Below, piece by piece: positions 1-7,278 of a DNA stretch of 44,236 bases (position 1 is the first letter of the stretch; every line of letters starts with the position of its first letter). Source of the stretch: Clostridiales bacterium UBA929 (GTDB lineage Bacteria; Bacillota; Clostridia; Oscillospirales; UBA929); NCBI GenBank assembly GCA_002293625.1, contig DBDP01000062.1:25376-69611 (forward strand). The letters run 5' to 3'. A model generated the notes under the pieces. The model ran no database searches, was not told where the DNA came from, and worked only from the letters and a program-made list of their open reading frames with translations. The position numbers were made by a program, and so were the translations under genes.

Positions 1-300
1 GTGCCGAGAATCGAGATTTACGGCTCGGACGGTACTTTGAGCGTCCCCGATCCGAACACATTTGGAGGTCCGGTTTTGCTGTATACGCCGGAGAGCAAAG
101 AATTCCGCGAGGTACCGCTGGCTTTCGGTTACGCAGAAAACAGCCGGGGACTCGGTATCGCCGACCTGGCGGCGCACCTTGAGACGGGTTCGCCCTTCCG
201 CGCCTCAGGAGCGCAGACCCTGCATGTTTTAGAAGTTATGACGGGGTTTGCACGCGCTTATGAGAGCCGGGCGTTTTGTGATATTCAATCAAAGGTGTGA
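1..300 (+). CDS. Gfo/Idh/MocA-family oxidoreductase, C-terminal fragment (5' end outside window)
   Basis: Only the last 99 or so residues are inside the window; the family is normally 330-400 residues, so the frame-opening GTG at base 1 is almost certainly an internal codon. The visible part has the C-terminal alpha/beta domain pattern of these NAD(P)-dependent sugar or polyol dehydrogenases: an 'IYGSDGTLSVPDP' strand-turn followed by a helix ending near 'HVLEVMTGFARAYES'. The N-terminal Rossmann domain is not visible, so substrate cannot be inferred. A CCCCTTC/GAAGGGG hairpin lies just after the stop. The following gene is convergent. Confidence 0.8.
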   Translation: MPRIEIYGSDGTLSVPDPNTFGGPVLLYTPESKEFREVPLAFGYAENSRGLGIADLAAHLETGSPFRASGAQTLHVLEVMTGFARAYESRAFCDIQSKV

Positions 301-304
301 CACT

Positions 305-323
305 CCCCTTCTGACGGAAGGGG
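305..323. terminator. Short hairpin between convergent genes
   Basis: CCCCTTC (305-311) pairs with GAAGGGG (317-323) around a 5-nt loop. It sits between the stop of the oxidoreductase (+) and the stop of the flavodoxin (-). There is no clear U-tract on either strand, so it is only a weak terminator candidate. Confidence 0.35.
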
Positions 324-334
324 GCTACGAATTT

Positions 335-715
335 CTACAGTGAATAACTCCCTTGGTTCACTTGTTTTGAGCGAATCTTTCTGGCCTGTTCGGGCGCTTT
401 GCCGAGCAGGCTTTTGCATGACCGGATACAGCCGCGAAGCCCCATCATACCGCAGGTCACAATCAGAGAGTAGGTTTTGATGCCGGAACCGTACTGTTTC
501 AAATACAGCTTCATCGGCTCGGCAAGTGAGAATGCCCAGACAGGCGAAAGCAGGACGACACGGTCATATTCGCTTGGGTCTTTGTCCGCCCGTACCGTCT
601 TTGCGGTCTCATCGTAGGCGATACTGTCCAAATCGCAACCCGTCTTCTCCGCGACGGCCTCGGCTACCATCTTTGTCGTGCCGGTTTTGGAATAATACAC
701 AGCCAGTGTTTTCAT
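335..715 (-). CDS. Flavodoxin-family protein
   Basis: A 126-residue protein starting with the flavodoxin FMN phosphate-binding loop 'YYSKTGTTK' after the first beta strand. A further strand and loop 'VVLLSPVWAFSLAEP' matches the region that normally contacts the isoalloxazine ring. These proteins are cytoplasmic FMN electron carriers or small flavin-dependent reductases. The frame stays open upstream to about 889, but that extension runs through palindromic repeats. The ATG at 715 has AAAGGAG at the right distance and gives a standard N-terminus, so I start there. It is monocistronic as far as can be seen, with a repeat cluster upstream. The redox partner is unknown. Confidence 0.85.
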   Translation of the reverse strand: MKTLAVYYSKTGTTKMVAEAVAEKTGCDLDSIAYDETAKTVRADKDPSEYDRVVLLSPVWAFSLAEPMKLYLKQYGSGIKTYSLIVTCGMMGLRGCIRSCKSLLGKAPEQARKIRSKQVNQGSYSL

Positions 716-741
716 GTGGATTTCTCCTTTATGGCAAAATA

Positions 742-905
742 TGTAGGGCGTGACGCCCTCGTCACGCCGCGAGGGCGCACGTTGGTTTTGACCCTGTAGG
801 GACGACCGCCCTCGGTCGTCCGTGGTATTTGCGGACGCGCAATGCGCGCCCCTATGGTAGGCAAAACCAAATCGCCCGCGGGCGAACAAAGTTCGCCCCT
901 ACCGG
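742..905. repeat. Cluster of four short palindromic repeats (GTAGGG...family)
   Basis: Four units are packed in about 165 bases between the flavodoxin and the amidohydrolase: 742-781, 792-824, 831-855 and 872-905. Each has an outer GTAGGG or CCCTA-type flank and an inner self-complementary word: GGCGTGACGCC, GACGACC...GGTCGTC, GCGCAATGCGC and GCGAACAAAGTTCGC. Units occur in both orientations. Related units are found elsewhere in the window, all outside coding regions or just after stops. No coding sequence is supported here. Confidence 0.8.
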
Positions 906-1705
906 AAAAATTCCCGAAAATTCTTCGCGAGAATTTTCTCGCGCTGTTCGCGTGTGAGACCCAGCTTGAAAAACAGTTCCAGTTCCGCGCCGTAATCCCA
1001 TACCGGGTAATCCGTGCCGAAAAAGCACTTATCCACGCCGAGAGAGAGAATCTGCCGCGTCGCCTGCTCGGTTGACAAAATCTGAAACGCGCTGCACGTA
1101 TCAAAGCGGACATTGTCATGCCGCAGCAGTTCCCGTGCTTCGTCCCACATTTCCCAGCCGCCGAGATGGGCGGCAATCACGGTCAGTTTTGGGAAATCCT
1201 CCAGCACCGTCTTTAACCTTTGGGGACGGGAAAAATCGTAACGCGCGTCGCCCATGTGTATCAAGATGGGCAGGACACCCTGCGCCGCTTCGTAGATGGG
1301 GTAAATAGAGCGGTCATCGATATGAAAACGCTGGAAGTCCGGGTGTAATTTTATCCCGCGGAGTCCCAGAGTACGAATCTGTTCGATAGCGGCGGCGGGA
1401 TCTTCCGTTCCCGGGTGAAGCGCGCCAAACCCGGTAAACTCCGGATGTTCCGCGCATTGAGCCGCGATAAAAGCGTTGATACTCGGTACCTGCTCCGGGA
1501 TAGTCGCGACCGAACAGACTAAAAATCCGCTGACACCGTACTCGGAACCGACCGAAAGCAGTTTTTCCACACTGCCTTCACGGTACCGCGCGGTCATATT
1601 GTAAAAATTCCCGATGCTCTCGGCGGCTTTTGCTGCGATTTTATCGGGGTAAATATGCGCGTGGGCATCTATGATTTCAAATTCCGCCGTCAGCTCCGAT
1701 AACAT
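899..1705 (-). CDS. Amidohydrolase-2 family metal-dependent hydrolase (TIM barrel)
   Basis: A 268-residue protein with the metal-site pattern of the amidohydrolase superfamily: 'DAHAH' at residues 13-17, 'GIKLHPDFQ' in the middle, 'AAHLGGW' and a late 'FGTDYP' supplying the final aspartate. This is the Pfam amidohydrolase_2 arrangement, which covers decarboxylases and lactone or amide hydrolases; the substrate cannot be read from sequence. The ATG at 1705 has an AGGTG ribosome site and overlaps the end of pheA by 16 bases, so it is probably the last gene of the aroF-pheA transcript. The last residues run into the flanking repeat. Confidence 0.85.
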   Translation of the reverse strand: MLSELTAEFEIIDAHAHIYPDKIAAKAAESIGNFYNMTARYREGSVEKLLSVGSEYGVSGFLVCSVATIPEQVPSINAFIAAQCAEHPEFTGFGALHPGTEDPAAAIEQIRTLGLRGIKLHPDFQRFHIDDRSIYPIYEAAQGVLPILIHMGDARYDFSRPQRLKTVLEDFPKLTVIAAHLGGWEMWDEARELLRHDNVRFDTCSAFQILSTEQATRQILSLGVDKCFFGTDYPVWDYGAELELFFKLGLTREQREKILAKNFREFFR

Positions 1706-2802
1706 CCCAGCACCTCGAAGTATTCACAGAGTGCGGCCGCTTGATTCAACGCGGAAAGCGTCCGTTCGTCACCGATATTGGATTGAAGGTCGGTAAAGAA
1801 GCGGTATTTCCCGTTTCCTGCGGGACGGGACTCGATGCGGGTGAGGTTGACGCCCGCCGCCATAAAGGTTTCCAGCACGCGGCAGAGCGCGCCGCTTTTA
1901 TGCGCCGTGGAGAATGTGACGCTGACGGTGTTGCTTTCTTCGTCGTACCATGGTTCCTTCGCAATGGCGATGAAGCGTGTCTTATTGTCCGCGCTGTCCA
2001 TAATGTCCGGCGCGAGGATCGTAAGCCCGTATCGTTCGGCGGCGCGGCGCGATCCTATGGCGGCGGCACGTTTATCGCTTCGTCCGGCGACCGTTTCCGC
2101 GGCAACCGCTGTGTTGGTGCAGACGGTATTGTCCCACGCGAATTTCTTGAGGTACAGATGGCACTGGCGGAAGCCTTCGGGATGGGACAGCACTTCCCGA
2201 ACGTCCTCCAGCTTGGTGTCCGGCTTCGCCATTAGGCACTGACGTATTTCAACCCATGTCTGACCGACGATGTAACAGCCGTGCCGGCGCAGCAAATCAT
2301 ACACTTCTCCGATTGCGCCCGTCCGCGAGTTTTCGATCGGCAGTACGCCCCAACCGATCTCGTTTTGCGTAACCGCTCCGAATACATCCTCGAAATACGG
2401 GTAATTCCGCAGCTCGCATTGCGGATAGAGCGTCTCCGCGGCGATTTCTCCCCACGCTCCCGCGACACCCTGATATCCGGCAACGGTATGCTCCCGCTTT
2501 TCGGGTTTTGGGAACACGACGGTATCGGAGCCGGTCAGGCGCAACTTTTGCCTGCGCCGCGAGGAGGCGATTAAGGAGGACATGAGAGCGACCGCGTCGC
2601 CGGATAGGTCTTCGGGAACCGCCGCGGCGGCTCTCGCGAGAACCTCCTGTTCCCTACCCTCGTCCATGATGCCTAAATTTCCGCTTCTTTTTATATCCGC
2701 GATTTTTTCGGCCTGCTTCATGCGTTCGCAAAAGAGCGGCAGAAGTTCTTTATCTATCCTGTCTATTTCGGCGCGCGCCGCGGCTAAATCGTCTTTTATC
2801 AT
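1690..2802 (-). CDS. pheA: Bifunctional chorismate mutase / prephenate dehydratase (P-protein)
   Basis: About 370 residues in three parts. Residues 1-90 form an AroQ-type all-helical chorismate mutase ('IDRIDKELLPLF', 'RREQ'-like 'EGREQEVLARA'). Residues 105-280 form the prephenate dehydratase domain ('YQGVAGAWGEIAAE', 'NKTRF' at its end). The C-terminus is an ACT domain with 'GALCRVL' and 'ESRP', the phenylalanine-sensing motifs of the family. It converts chorismate to phenylpyruvate and is expected to be inhibited by phenylalanine. A TTG at 2820 opens the frame, but the ATG at 2802 has GAGGG at a good distance, so I prefer 2802. It follows aroF directly in the same transcript. Confidence 0.95.
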   Translation of the reverse strand: MIKDDLAAARAEIDRIDKELLPLFCERMKQAEKIADIKRSGNLGIMDEGREQEVLARAAAAVPEDLSGDAVALMSSLIASSRRRQKLRLTGSDTVVFPKPEKREHTVAGYQGVAGAWGEIAAETLYPQCELRNYPYFEDVFGAVTQNEIGWGVLPIENSRTGAIGEVYDLLRRHGCYIVGQTWVEIRQCLMAKPDTKLEDVREVLSHPEGFRQCHLYLKKFAWDNTVCTNTAVAAETVAGRSDKRAAAIGSRRAAERYGLTILAPDIMDSADNKTRFIAIAKEPWYDEESNTVSVTFSTAHKSGALCRVLETFMAAGVNLTRIESRPAGNGKYRFFTDLQSNIGDERTLSALNQAAALCEYFEVLGCYRS

Positions 2803-2816
2803 TTGCAATCCCTCGT

Positions 2817-3827
2817 TCAATCAGCTTTTACGGCTTCCGCAACACGGTTAATCCGCCCCATTAAGTCGTGGAAAACATGCGGGGTGATCGACTGCGCGCC
2901 GTCGCACAGCGCCGTTTCGGGGCTGTTGTGTACCTCGATAATCAGTCCGTCCGCACCCGACGCCACGGCGGCCAGCGCCATTGAGGGTACGAGCGCCCAG
3001 CGTCCTGTCGCGTGGGACGGGTCGACGATAATCGGCAGATGGGTTTTTTCCTTCAACACGGGCACCGCGGAGAGATCCAAGGTGTTGCGCGTCGCGGTTT
3101 CAAAGGTGCGTATCCCGCGCTCACAGAGCATAACGTCTTTGCAGCCCGCCGCCATCACGTATTCCGCCGCCATCAGCAGTTCCTCAATCGTGGACGACAG
3201 CCCGCGCTTTAACAGGACGGGCTTTTTCAGCCCGCCGACCTCGCGGAGAAGGGTGAAATTCTGCATATTCCGCGCGCCGATTTGAATAACGTCCACGTCC
3301 CGCGCGAAAGCATCTAAGTATTCCGTGGACATCAGCTCGGTCACGATCGGCAGACCCGTTTTCCGCCGCGCGACGACCAAAAGTTCCAATCCGTCCAAAC
3401 CCAGACCTTGAAACGCGTAGGGTGAGGAGCGCGGCTTGAACGCTCCGCCCCGCAAGAAGGTTGCGCCGGAGCGTTTGATCTCCTGCGCGACCGAGAGAAT
3501 CTGTTCCTCGCTTTCCACCGAACAAGGACCCGCCATAACGGCGAAGTGTCCGCCGCCGAGCTTTGATCCCCGGCTTTCAACGATGGTGTTGTCGGGATGA
3601 AAGCGCCGCCCCGCGAGCTTATACGGCTCCTGCACCTTCATCACGCGCTCGACACAGGCGAAGCGCTCGATCGACTCGCGCGGAATCGCGGAGGTATCGC
3701 CCGCAAGCCCGATCATGCTGGTGTTTTCGCCCGTAATATCTTGGACGATGACGTTAAACCGGTTTATGGCGGAGTGTATCGCTTGTATTTCCGCTTGTGA
3801 AGCCTCCGGCTTTAAGATAATGATCAT
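2817..3827 (-). CDS. aroF: 3-deoxy-7-phosphoheptulonate synthase (DAHP synthase, type I-beta)
   Basis: 336 residues. A ferredoxin-like regulatory domain at residues 1-70 starts 'MIIILKPEAS'. The catalytic TIM barrel follows, with 'AGPCSVES', 'LRGGAFKPR', 'KRGLSST', 'LCERGIRTFE' and 'VDPSHATG', all hallmarks of the Thermotoga/Bacillus I-beta enzyme. It condenses phosphoenolpyruvate and erythrose 4-phosphate, the first step of the shikimate pathway. The N-terminal domain in this subfamily usually mediates feedback inhibition by aromatic amino acids. The ATG at 3827 has GGGGAG upstream. It is the first gene of the aroF-pheA-amidohydrolase operon, with a candidate promoter at 3868-3897. Confidence 0.96.
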   Translation of the reverse strand: MIIILKPEASQAEIQAIHSAINRFNVIVQDITGENTSMIGLAGDTSAIPRESIERFACVERVMKVQEPYKLAGRRFHPDNTIVESRGSKLGGGHFAVMAGPCSVESEEQILSVAQEIKRSGATFLRGGAFKPRSSPYAFQGLGLDGLELLVVARRKTGLPIVTELMSTEYLDAFARDVDVIQIGARNMQNFTLLREVGGLKKPVLLKRGLSSTIEELLMAAEYVMAAGCKDVMLCERGIRTFETATRNTLDLSAVPVLKEKTHLPIIVDPSHATGRWALVPSMALAAVASGADGLIIEVHNSPETALCDGAQSITPHVFHDLMGRINRVAEAVKAD

Positions 3828-3867
3828 AGATGATCTCCCCTTCCGATGCGGTCAGAAATATCAATCA

Positions 3868-3897
3868 AGTATAACACACCCGCACAGCAAAAGGCAA
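3868..3897 (-). promoter_or_regulatory. Candidate sigma-A promoter of aroF-pheA operon
   Basis: On the minus strand, TTGCCT (3892-3897) and TATACT (3868-3873) are separated by 18 bases, about 40 bases upstream of the aroF start codon. Its -35 overlaps the T-tract of the preceding terminator. Confidence 0.55.
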
Positions 3898-3925
3898 GAA
3901 AAAAAATGGGAGGGTCACCCCTCCC
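3897..3925 (-). terminator. Rho-independent terminator of the AIM24-flavin reductase operon
   Basis: GGGAGGG (3908-3914) and CCCTCCC (3919-3925) form a perfect 7-bp stem with a 4-nt loop. On the minus strand the stem is followed by ATTTTTTTTC, a strong U-tract. Confidence 0.85.
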
Positions 3926-3946
3926 GACCTTCCCGAAAACAGCTTA

Positions 3947-4450
3947 TTAAGGTTTTTGCAGCGCCTTTACAATCTCCCCGACATAAACGCGGTGCAGATC
4001 ACGCGCAGGATACATGGTTTCCATAATTCCGCCGCCGTCGAGGAAACAGTCTTCGCGCAAATCTTGACGGTAGAGCTTTTTGCAAATGAGCGCCGTCGTA
4101 GCTTCCTGATAGTAAGGGGCTTTTTCTAAATAGACCGGCGTAAGTCCCGCCTCCTTCGGTTTATCATGTTCCCGCCCCGACACACTGCCGCAGAGATTCA
4201 GCGCCGCTCTGTATTTCTCTTCAAAGAAGCAGAGCGAAAAGTATTCTTCGCGCTCGGCGAACTCGAAGGTGTACCGTTGCGGACGTATGTAAACGGTAGC
4301 CACATTGCGCCCCCATAGCACGCCGAACCCACCCCAGCTTGCCGTCATGGTGTTGTGTTTAACTTCATTTCCGGCGGTAATCAGCATCCACTCGCTTCCG
4401 ATGGCGGTAAAAGGGTTGAACGTCAACGAATCCAAATGAAACTCTTTCAT
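3947..4450 (-). CDS. Flavin reductase-like domain protein
   Basis: 167 residues that read as the FMN-binding split barrel of the flavin_reduct family. An N-terminal 'WMLITAGNEVKHNTMTASWGG' segment corresponds to the usual 'TAGN...NTMTASWGG' flavin-contact strand, followed by 'VYIRPQRYTFEF' and 'YFSLCFF'. Such proteins reduce or bind flavin nucleotides, or serve as flavoredoxin-type electron carriers in anaerobes; which of these applies here is not visible. The start is 2 bases after the AIM24 stop, so it is co-transcribed with it and ends at a strong terminator. Confidence 0.85.
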   Translation of the reverse strand: MKEFHLDSLTFNPFTAIGSEWMLITAGNEVKHNTMTASWGGFGVLWGRNVATVYIRPQRYTFEFAEREEYFSLCFFEEKYRAALNLCGSVSGREHDKPKEAGLTPVYLEKAPYYQEATTALICKKLYRQDLREDCFLDGGGIMETMYPARDLHRVYVGEIVKALQKP

Positions 4451-4452
4451 GG

Positions 4453-5142
4453 TTAATTCCCCGTCGGAATAAACGGAATAAGCACTTCGGCCAGTGATTG
4501 GATGTTACGGGTTTGGATCAGAACCGTTCCGTTCCCGTGGAACTCGTTGACAAGACCCTCACCGGACTTGAAGCCAAACACGCCGGAAGCTACCTTAATG
4601 TCGTAATTAAGTGTTGAACTCCACGCGACGACGTGCGAATTGTCCACCACGAGGGAGTCTTTTACAGAAATCTCTAAAATGTCGCCATAACTGTTTACAA
4701 GCATGGTCCCCGTGCCGCGCGTTTCCATGATGAAGAAGCCGCCGGTTCCGCCAAACAAGGCTTTCCCGAAAGATTGACGCTTCATCTCGTAGGAGCATTC
4801 GGCGTCGCACGCGAGAAAAGCCGCGTCGCGGATCCGCCACTGCTCCGCGCCCAGCTTCAATTCGCGGATCATGCCCGGCACGGCGGGCGCAATCGCGAGT
4901 ATCGCCCCGTCGTTCAAGCCCTTCGCCCGTGTGATAAAGAAGCTCTCGCCGCTGGTTACCGAGCGTCCCACGGCTTTCAAAAGACCGCCGAAACCGCCGC
5001 TGCTGCTGTTCATTTTCCCAGTAAGCTCCACGCCGCCCATATGGTAGGCCATGCAGCCGCGCTCAATCTGAACTTCCTCCCCGCGGGAAAGCGTGATTTC
5101 CGCCAACGGGAACGCCGTACTCTGCGTGATTCTGTAATTCAT
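4453..5142 (-). CDS. AIM24 family protein (TIGR00266/DUF124)
   Basis: A 229-residue glycine-rich beta protein with the AIM24 pattern: 'RGEEVQIERGCMAYHMGGVELTG' near the N-terminus, 'FFITRAKG', 'GGFFIMETRGTGTMLVNSYG', 'LVVDNSHVVAW' and 'GEGLVNEFHGNG'. The molecular role in bacteria is unknown; the fold is a double-stranded beta barrel and no signal peptide is present. The frame extends upstream to 5196, but the ATG at 5142 has AAAGGA upstream and matches the usual short N-terminus. It heads a two-gene operon with the flavin reductase-like protein and is divergent from gdhA. Confidence 0.88.
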   Translation of the reverse strand: MNYRITQSTAFPLAEITLSRGEEVQIERGCMAYHMGGVELTGKMNSSSGGFGGLLKAVGRSVTSGESFFITRAKGLNDGAILAIAPAVPGMIRELKLGAEQWRIRDAAFLACDAECSYEMKRQSFGKALFGGTGGFFIMETRGTGTMLVNSYGDILEISVKDSLVVDNSHVVAWSSTLNYDIKVASGVFGFKSGEGLVNEFHGNGTVLIQTRNIQSLAEVLIPFIPTGN

Positions 5143-5177
5143 GTATGTACGTCCTTTCTGCTTAGAATAGTAACAAT

Positions 5178-5206
5178 AGTATACCGTATCCACCAAAATA
5201 ATGCAA
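5178..5206 (-). promoter_or_regulatory. Candidate sigma-A promoter of the AIM24 operon
   Basis: Minus strand TTGCAT (5201-5206), 17-base spacer, TATACT (5178-5183). It lies about 40 bases upstream of the AIM24 ATG and is back-to-back with the gdhA promoter. Confidence 0.7.
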
Positions 5207-5248
5207 ACAAAAATTTCCGTTTTTTACATTTCCAAAGCTCGTCGAGGC

Positions 5249-5277
5249 TTGACAAAAACGAAGCTATCGCTTATAAT
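5249..5277 (+). promoter_or_regulatory. Consensus sigma-A promoter of gdhA
   Basis: TTGACA (5249-5254), exactly 17 bases, TATAAT (5272-5277). Both hexamers are perfect. It predicts a leader of about 40 bases before the GGAGG ribosome site and ATG of gdhA. Confidence 0.9.
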
Positions 5278-5323
5278 AAGAATGCCTTTTTTAGGTAAAC
5301 TTTGTGGTACGGAGGAATATACA

Positions 5324-6601
5324 ATGGCGTATAACCCTTACACAAACGCACAGGAACAATTTGACAAAGCGGCGGATATCATCGGGCTGGAGCAAGCAGC
5401 CCGCGATTTGCTGCGCGAGCCGATGAAGGAGTTTCATTTCACCATCCCGGTGAAAATGGACGACGGCTCCACAAAGGTATTCAGAGCATTCCGCGTCAAG
5501 CACAACGATGCGCGGGGCCCCGCGAAAGGCGGACTGCGTTTCCATCCCCATGAAACCGCTGACACGGTACGCGCGCTTTCCATGTGGATGACATGGAAAT
5601 GCGCCGTGGTGGACATCCCTCTCGGTGGCGGCAAAGGCGGCGTCATCTGCGATCCGCGTGTCATGTCTCAAGGCGAACAGGAGCGCCTGTGCCGCGGATT
5701 CATCCGGCAGTCATTCTCCCAGCTCGGTCCCAATATTGACGTACCCGCGCCCGATGTCATGACGAACGGCCAGCACATGCTGTGGATGATGGACGAGTAC
5801 GAAACCCTCGCGGGCGGGCGTTATCCCGGCGTCATCACGGGTAAGCCGGTCGGCTCGGGCGGTTCGCTCGGACGCACCGAAGCTACCGGTTACGGCGTCG
5901 TATACGCTCTTCAAGACCTGCTGAAAAACGAAAATATGAACATACACGGCGCGACGGCCAGCATTCAAGGCTTCGGGAATGTCGGCGAGTACGCCGCGCG
6001 GCTGTTTGAGGAATTGGGCGGCAAAGTGATTTGCGTGTCCTGTTACGATCAGGCGGACAAGACCTCCTATACCTTCCGTAAAAAGACAGGTTGCAACATA
6101 CAAGAGCTTGCGGGCATCAAAGATACCTTCGGCAGCATCGACAAAGACAAAGCGAAGGCTCTCGGCTACGAAATGCTTCCGGGCGGCGCTTGGCTCTCTG
6201 AGGAAGTAGACATCCTCATTCCGGCGGCTCTCGAAAACCAAATTACGCCGGAGACGTTTTCGCAGGTATCAAAGAAGGTTCGCGTTATCTGCGAAGCCGC
6301 GAACGGACCCACCACACCCGACTGCGACCCCCTCATCAAAGACAGGGGTATTCTGCTTATCCCCGACTTCCTCGCGAATGCCGGCGGCGTGACGGTGAGC
6401 TATTTTGAGCAGGTGCAATGCAACATGAACTATTTTTGGAGCAAGGAAGAGGTTCTCGAGAAACTCCGCTTCGCTATGTCCGGCGCGTTCGGCGGCGTTT
6501 ACGAACTCGCGAAAGAACGCAATCTGTACCTGCGCGACGCGGCGTATGTGATCGCGATCGAACGGGTGGAGAAAGCAGTGCGCCTACGCGGCTGGATCTG
6601 A
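5324..6601 (+). CDS. gdhA: Glutamate dehydrogenase (Glu/Leu/Phe/Val dehydrogenase family)
   Basis: A 425-residue enzyme interconverting glutamate and 2-oxoglutarate plus ammonium in the cytoplasm. Substrate-domain lysines are visible in 'GPAKGG' (about 68), 'WMTWK' (92) and the catalytic 'PLGGGKGG' (104), with the catalytic aspartate in 'VPAPDVMT'. The Rossmann domain starts at 'IQGFGNVGEYAARLF' (about 214). The second strand ends 'VSCYDQADKTSY', which does not clearly indicate NAD or NADP. The length is typical for hexameric GDH-I/archaeal-like enzymes. The frame is open from 5201, but the ATG at 5324 is preceded by GGAGG and a perfect promoter. A repeat pair and a strong terminator follow, so it is monocistronic. 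It probably carries heavy flux in nitrogen assimilation or amino-acid fermentation. Confidence 0.95.
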   Translation: MAYNPYTNAQEQFDKAADIIGLEQAARDLLREPMKEFHFTIPVKMDDGSTKVFRAFRVKHNDARGPAKGGLRFHPHETADTVRALSMWMTWKCAVVDIPLGGGKGGVICDPRVMSQGEQERLCRGFIRQSFSQLGPNIDVPAPDVMTNGQHMLWMMDEYETLAGGRYPGVITGKPVGSGGSLGRTEATGYGVVYALQDLLKNENMNIHGATASIQGFGNVGEYAARLFEELGGKVICVSCYDQADKTSYTFRKKTGCNIQELAGIKDTFGSIDKDKAKALGYEMLPGGAWLSEEVDILIPAALENQITPETFSQVSKKVRVICEAANGPTTPDCDPLIKDRGILLIPDFLANAGGVTVSYFEQVQCNMNYFWSKEEVLEKLRFAMSGAFGGVYELAKERNLYLRDAAYVIAIERVEKAVRLRGWI

Positions 6602-6610
6602 AACAGATAG

Positions 6611-6673
6611 CAGTAGGAGCGATTCACGAATCGCCCCTGCAACGCGGACGGCCGAGGGCGGTCGTCCCTATAC
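6611..6673. repeat. Two palindromic repeats downstream of gdhA
   Basis: A GTAGG-type unit with inner word GCGATTCACGAATCGC (6611-6642) is followed by a second unit with GACGGCC...GGTCGTC and the flank CCCTA (6644-6673). The two units have opposite orientations. They are transcribed as part of the gdhA 3' end, before the terminator. Confidence 0.75.
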
Positions 6674-6674
6674 A

Positions 6675-6715
6675 AGACCCCCTTCTATTCAAAACGAAGG
6701 GGGTCTGACTTTTTC
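6675..6715 (+). terminator. Rho-independent terminator of gdhA
   Basis: AGACCCCCTTC (6675-6685) pairs perfectly with GAAGGGGGTCT (6696-6706) over 11 bp with a 10-nt loop. GACTTTTTC follows on the plus strand. Confidence 0.9.
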
Positions 6716-6781
6716 GGGCATGAATTGCAAGGCTTTCTTGCCTCGGACGTGGTACGATTGTTGATGAAGGGGGGAAATTAT

Positions 6782-7197
6782 ATGGAATGGCTTGAAAGCA
6801 TGAACGCGGCGGTGGACTATATCGAATCTCATCTCACGGACGACATTTCTTATGAGCGAGCGGCGCGGCTCGCCTGCTGCTCGGCGTATCATTTTCAACG
6901 GATGTTTTCTTATATAACGGGCGTGCCGTTATCGGAGTATATCCGGCGCAGACGGCTGACATTGGCCGCGTTTGAACTGCAAAGCAACCGCGTCAAGGTC
7001 ATTGACACGGCATTGAAATACGGCTATGAATCGCCGGAAGTGTTCAGCCGCGCGTTCAGAAAAATGCACGGCATCATGCCCGTATCCGCGCGCGTTGCGG
7101 GTGTTTCGTTCAAAGCCTATCCGCGTATGACCTTCCATATCACGAAAGCCACAAGAACATTTTCGGGGAAATATGGGTTCCGATAAAGATGGCTTAG
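6782..7197 (+). pseudogene. AraC-type regulator with deleted GyrI-like effector domain
   Basis: The ATG at 6782, with AAGGGGGG upstream, opens a 134-residue frame. Residues 1-110 form a complete AraC double helix-turn-helix ('ISYERAARLACCSAYHFQRMF', 'ALKYGYESPEVFSRAFRKMHG'). The expected linker 'YPRMTFHIT' then appears, which in full-length relatives (about 285 residues) leads into a GyrI-like ligand domain. Here the frame stops 14 residues later at 7186. In the +2 frame, bases 7153-7197 encode 'KNIFGEIWVPIKMA' and a stop, which is the normal C-terminal end of the GyrI-like domain. Most of the effector domain is therefore missing and the ends are joined out of frame. The DNA-binding half could still be made as a truncated protein. 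Confidence 0.75.
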
Positions 7198-7243
7198 AAT
7201 CCTGTAATCCCTGTGTTCTGCCGCCATTCCCGCGAATGCAAAT

Positions 7244-7274
7244 ACCCCGTGTTCGCCGAAAGCGAACACGGGGT
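7244..7274. terminator. Long hairpin between convergent regulator and lipoprotein genes
   Basis: CCCCGTGTTCGC (7245-7256) pairs with GCGAACACGGGG (7262-7273), a perfect 12-bp stem with a 5-nt loop, just after the lipoprotein stop on the minus strand. The T-tract is poor on both strands (ATTTGC on minus), so termination is likely but not certain. Confidence 0.6.
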
Positions 7275-7278
7275 GTAC

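Noticed and set aside
3828..3946. T-box or tryptophan/phenylalanine leader before aroF
   Set aside because: The region between the terminator and the start is about 80 bases, with no specifier stem, T-box sequence or leader peptide rich in aromatic codons.
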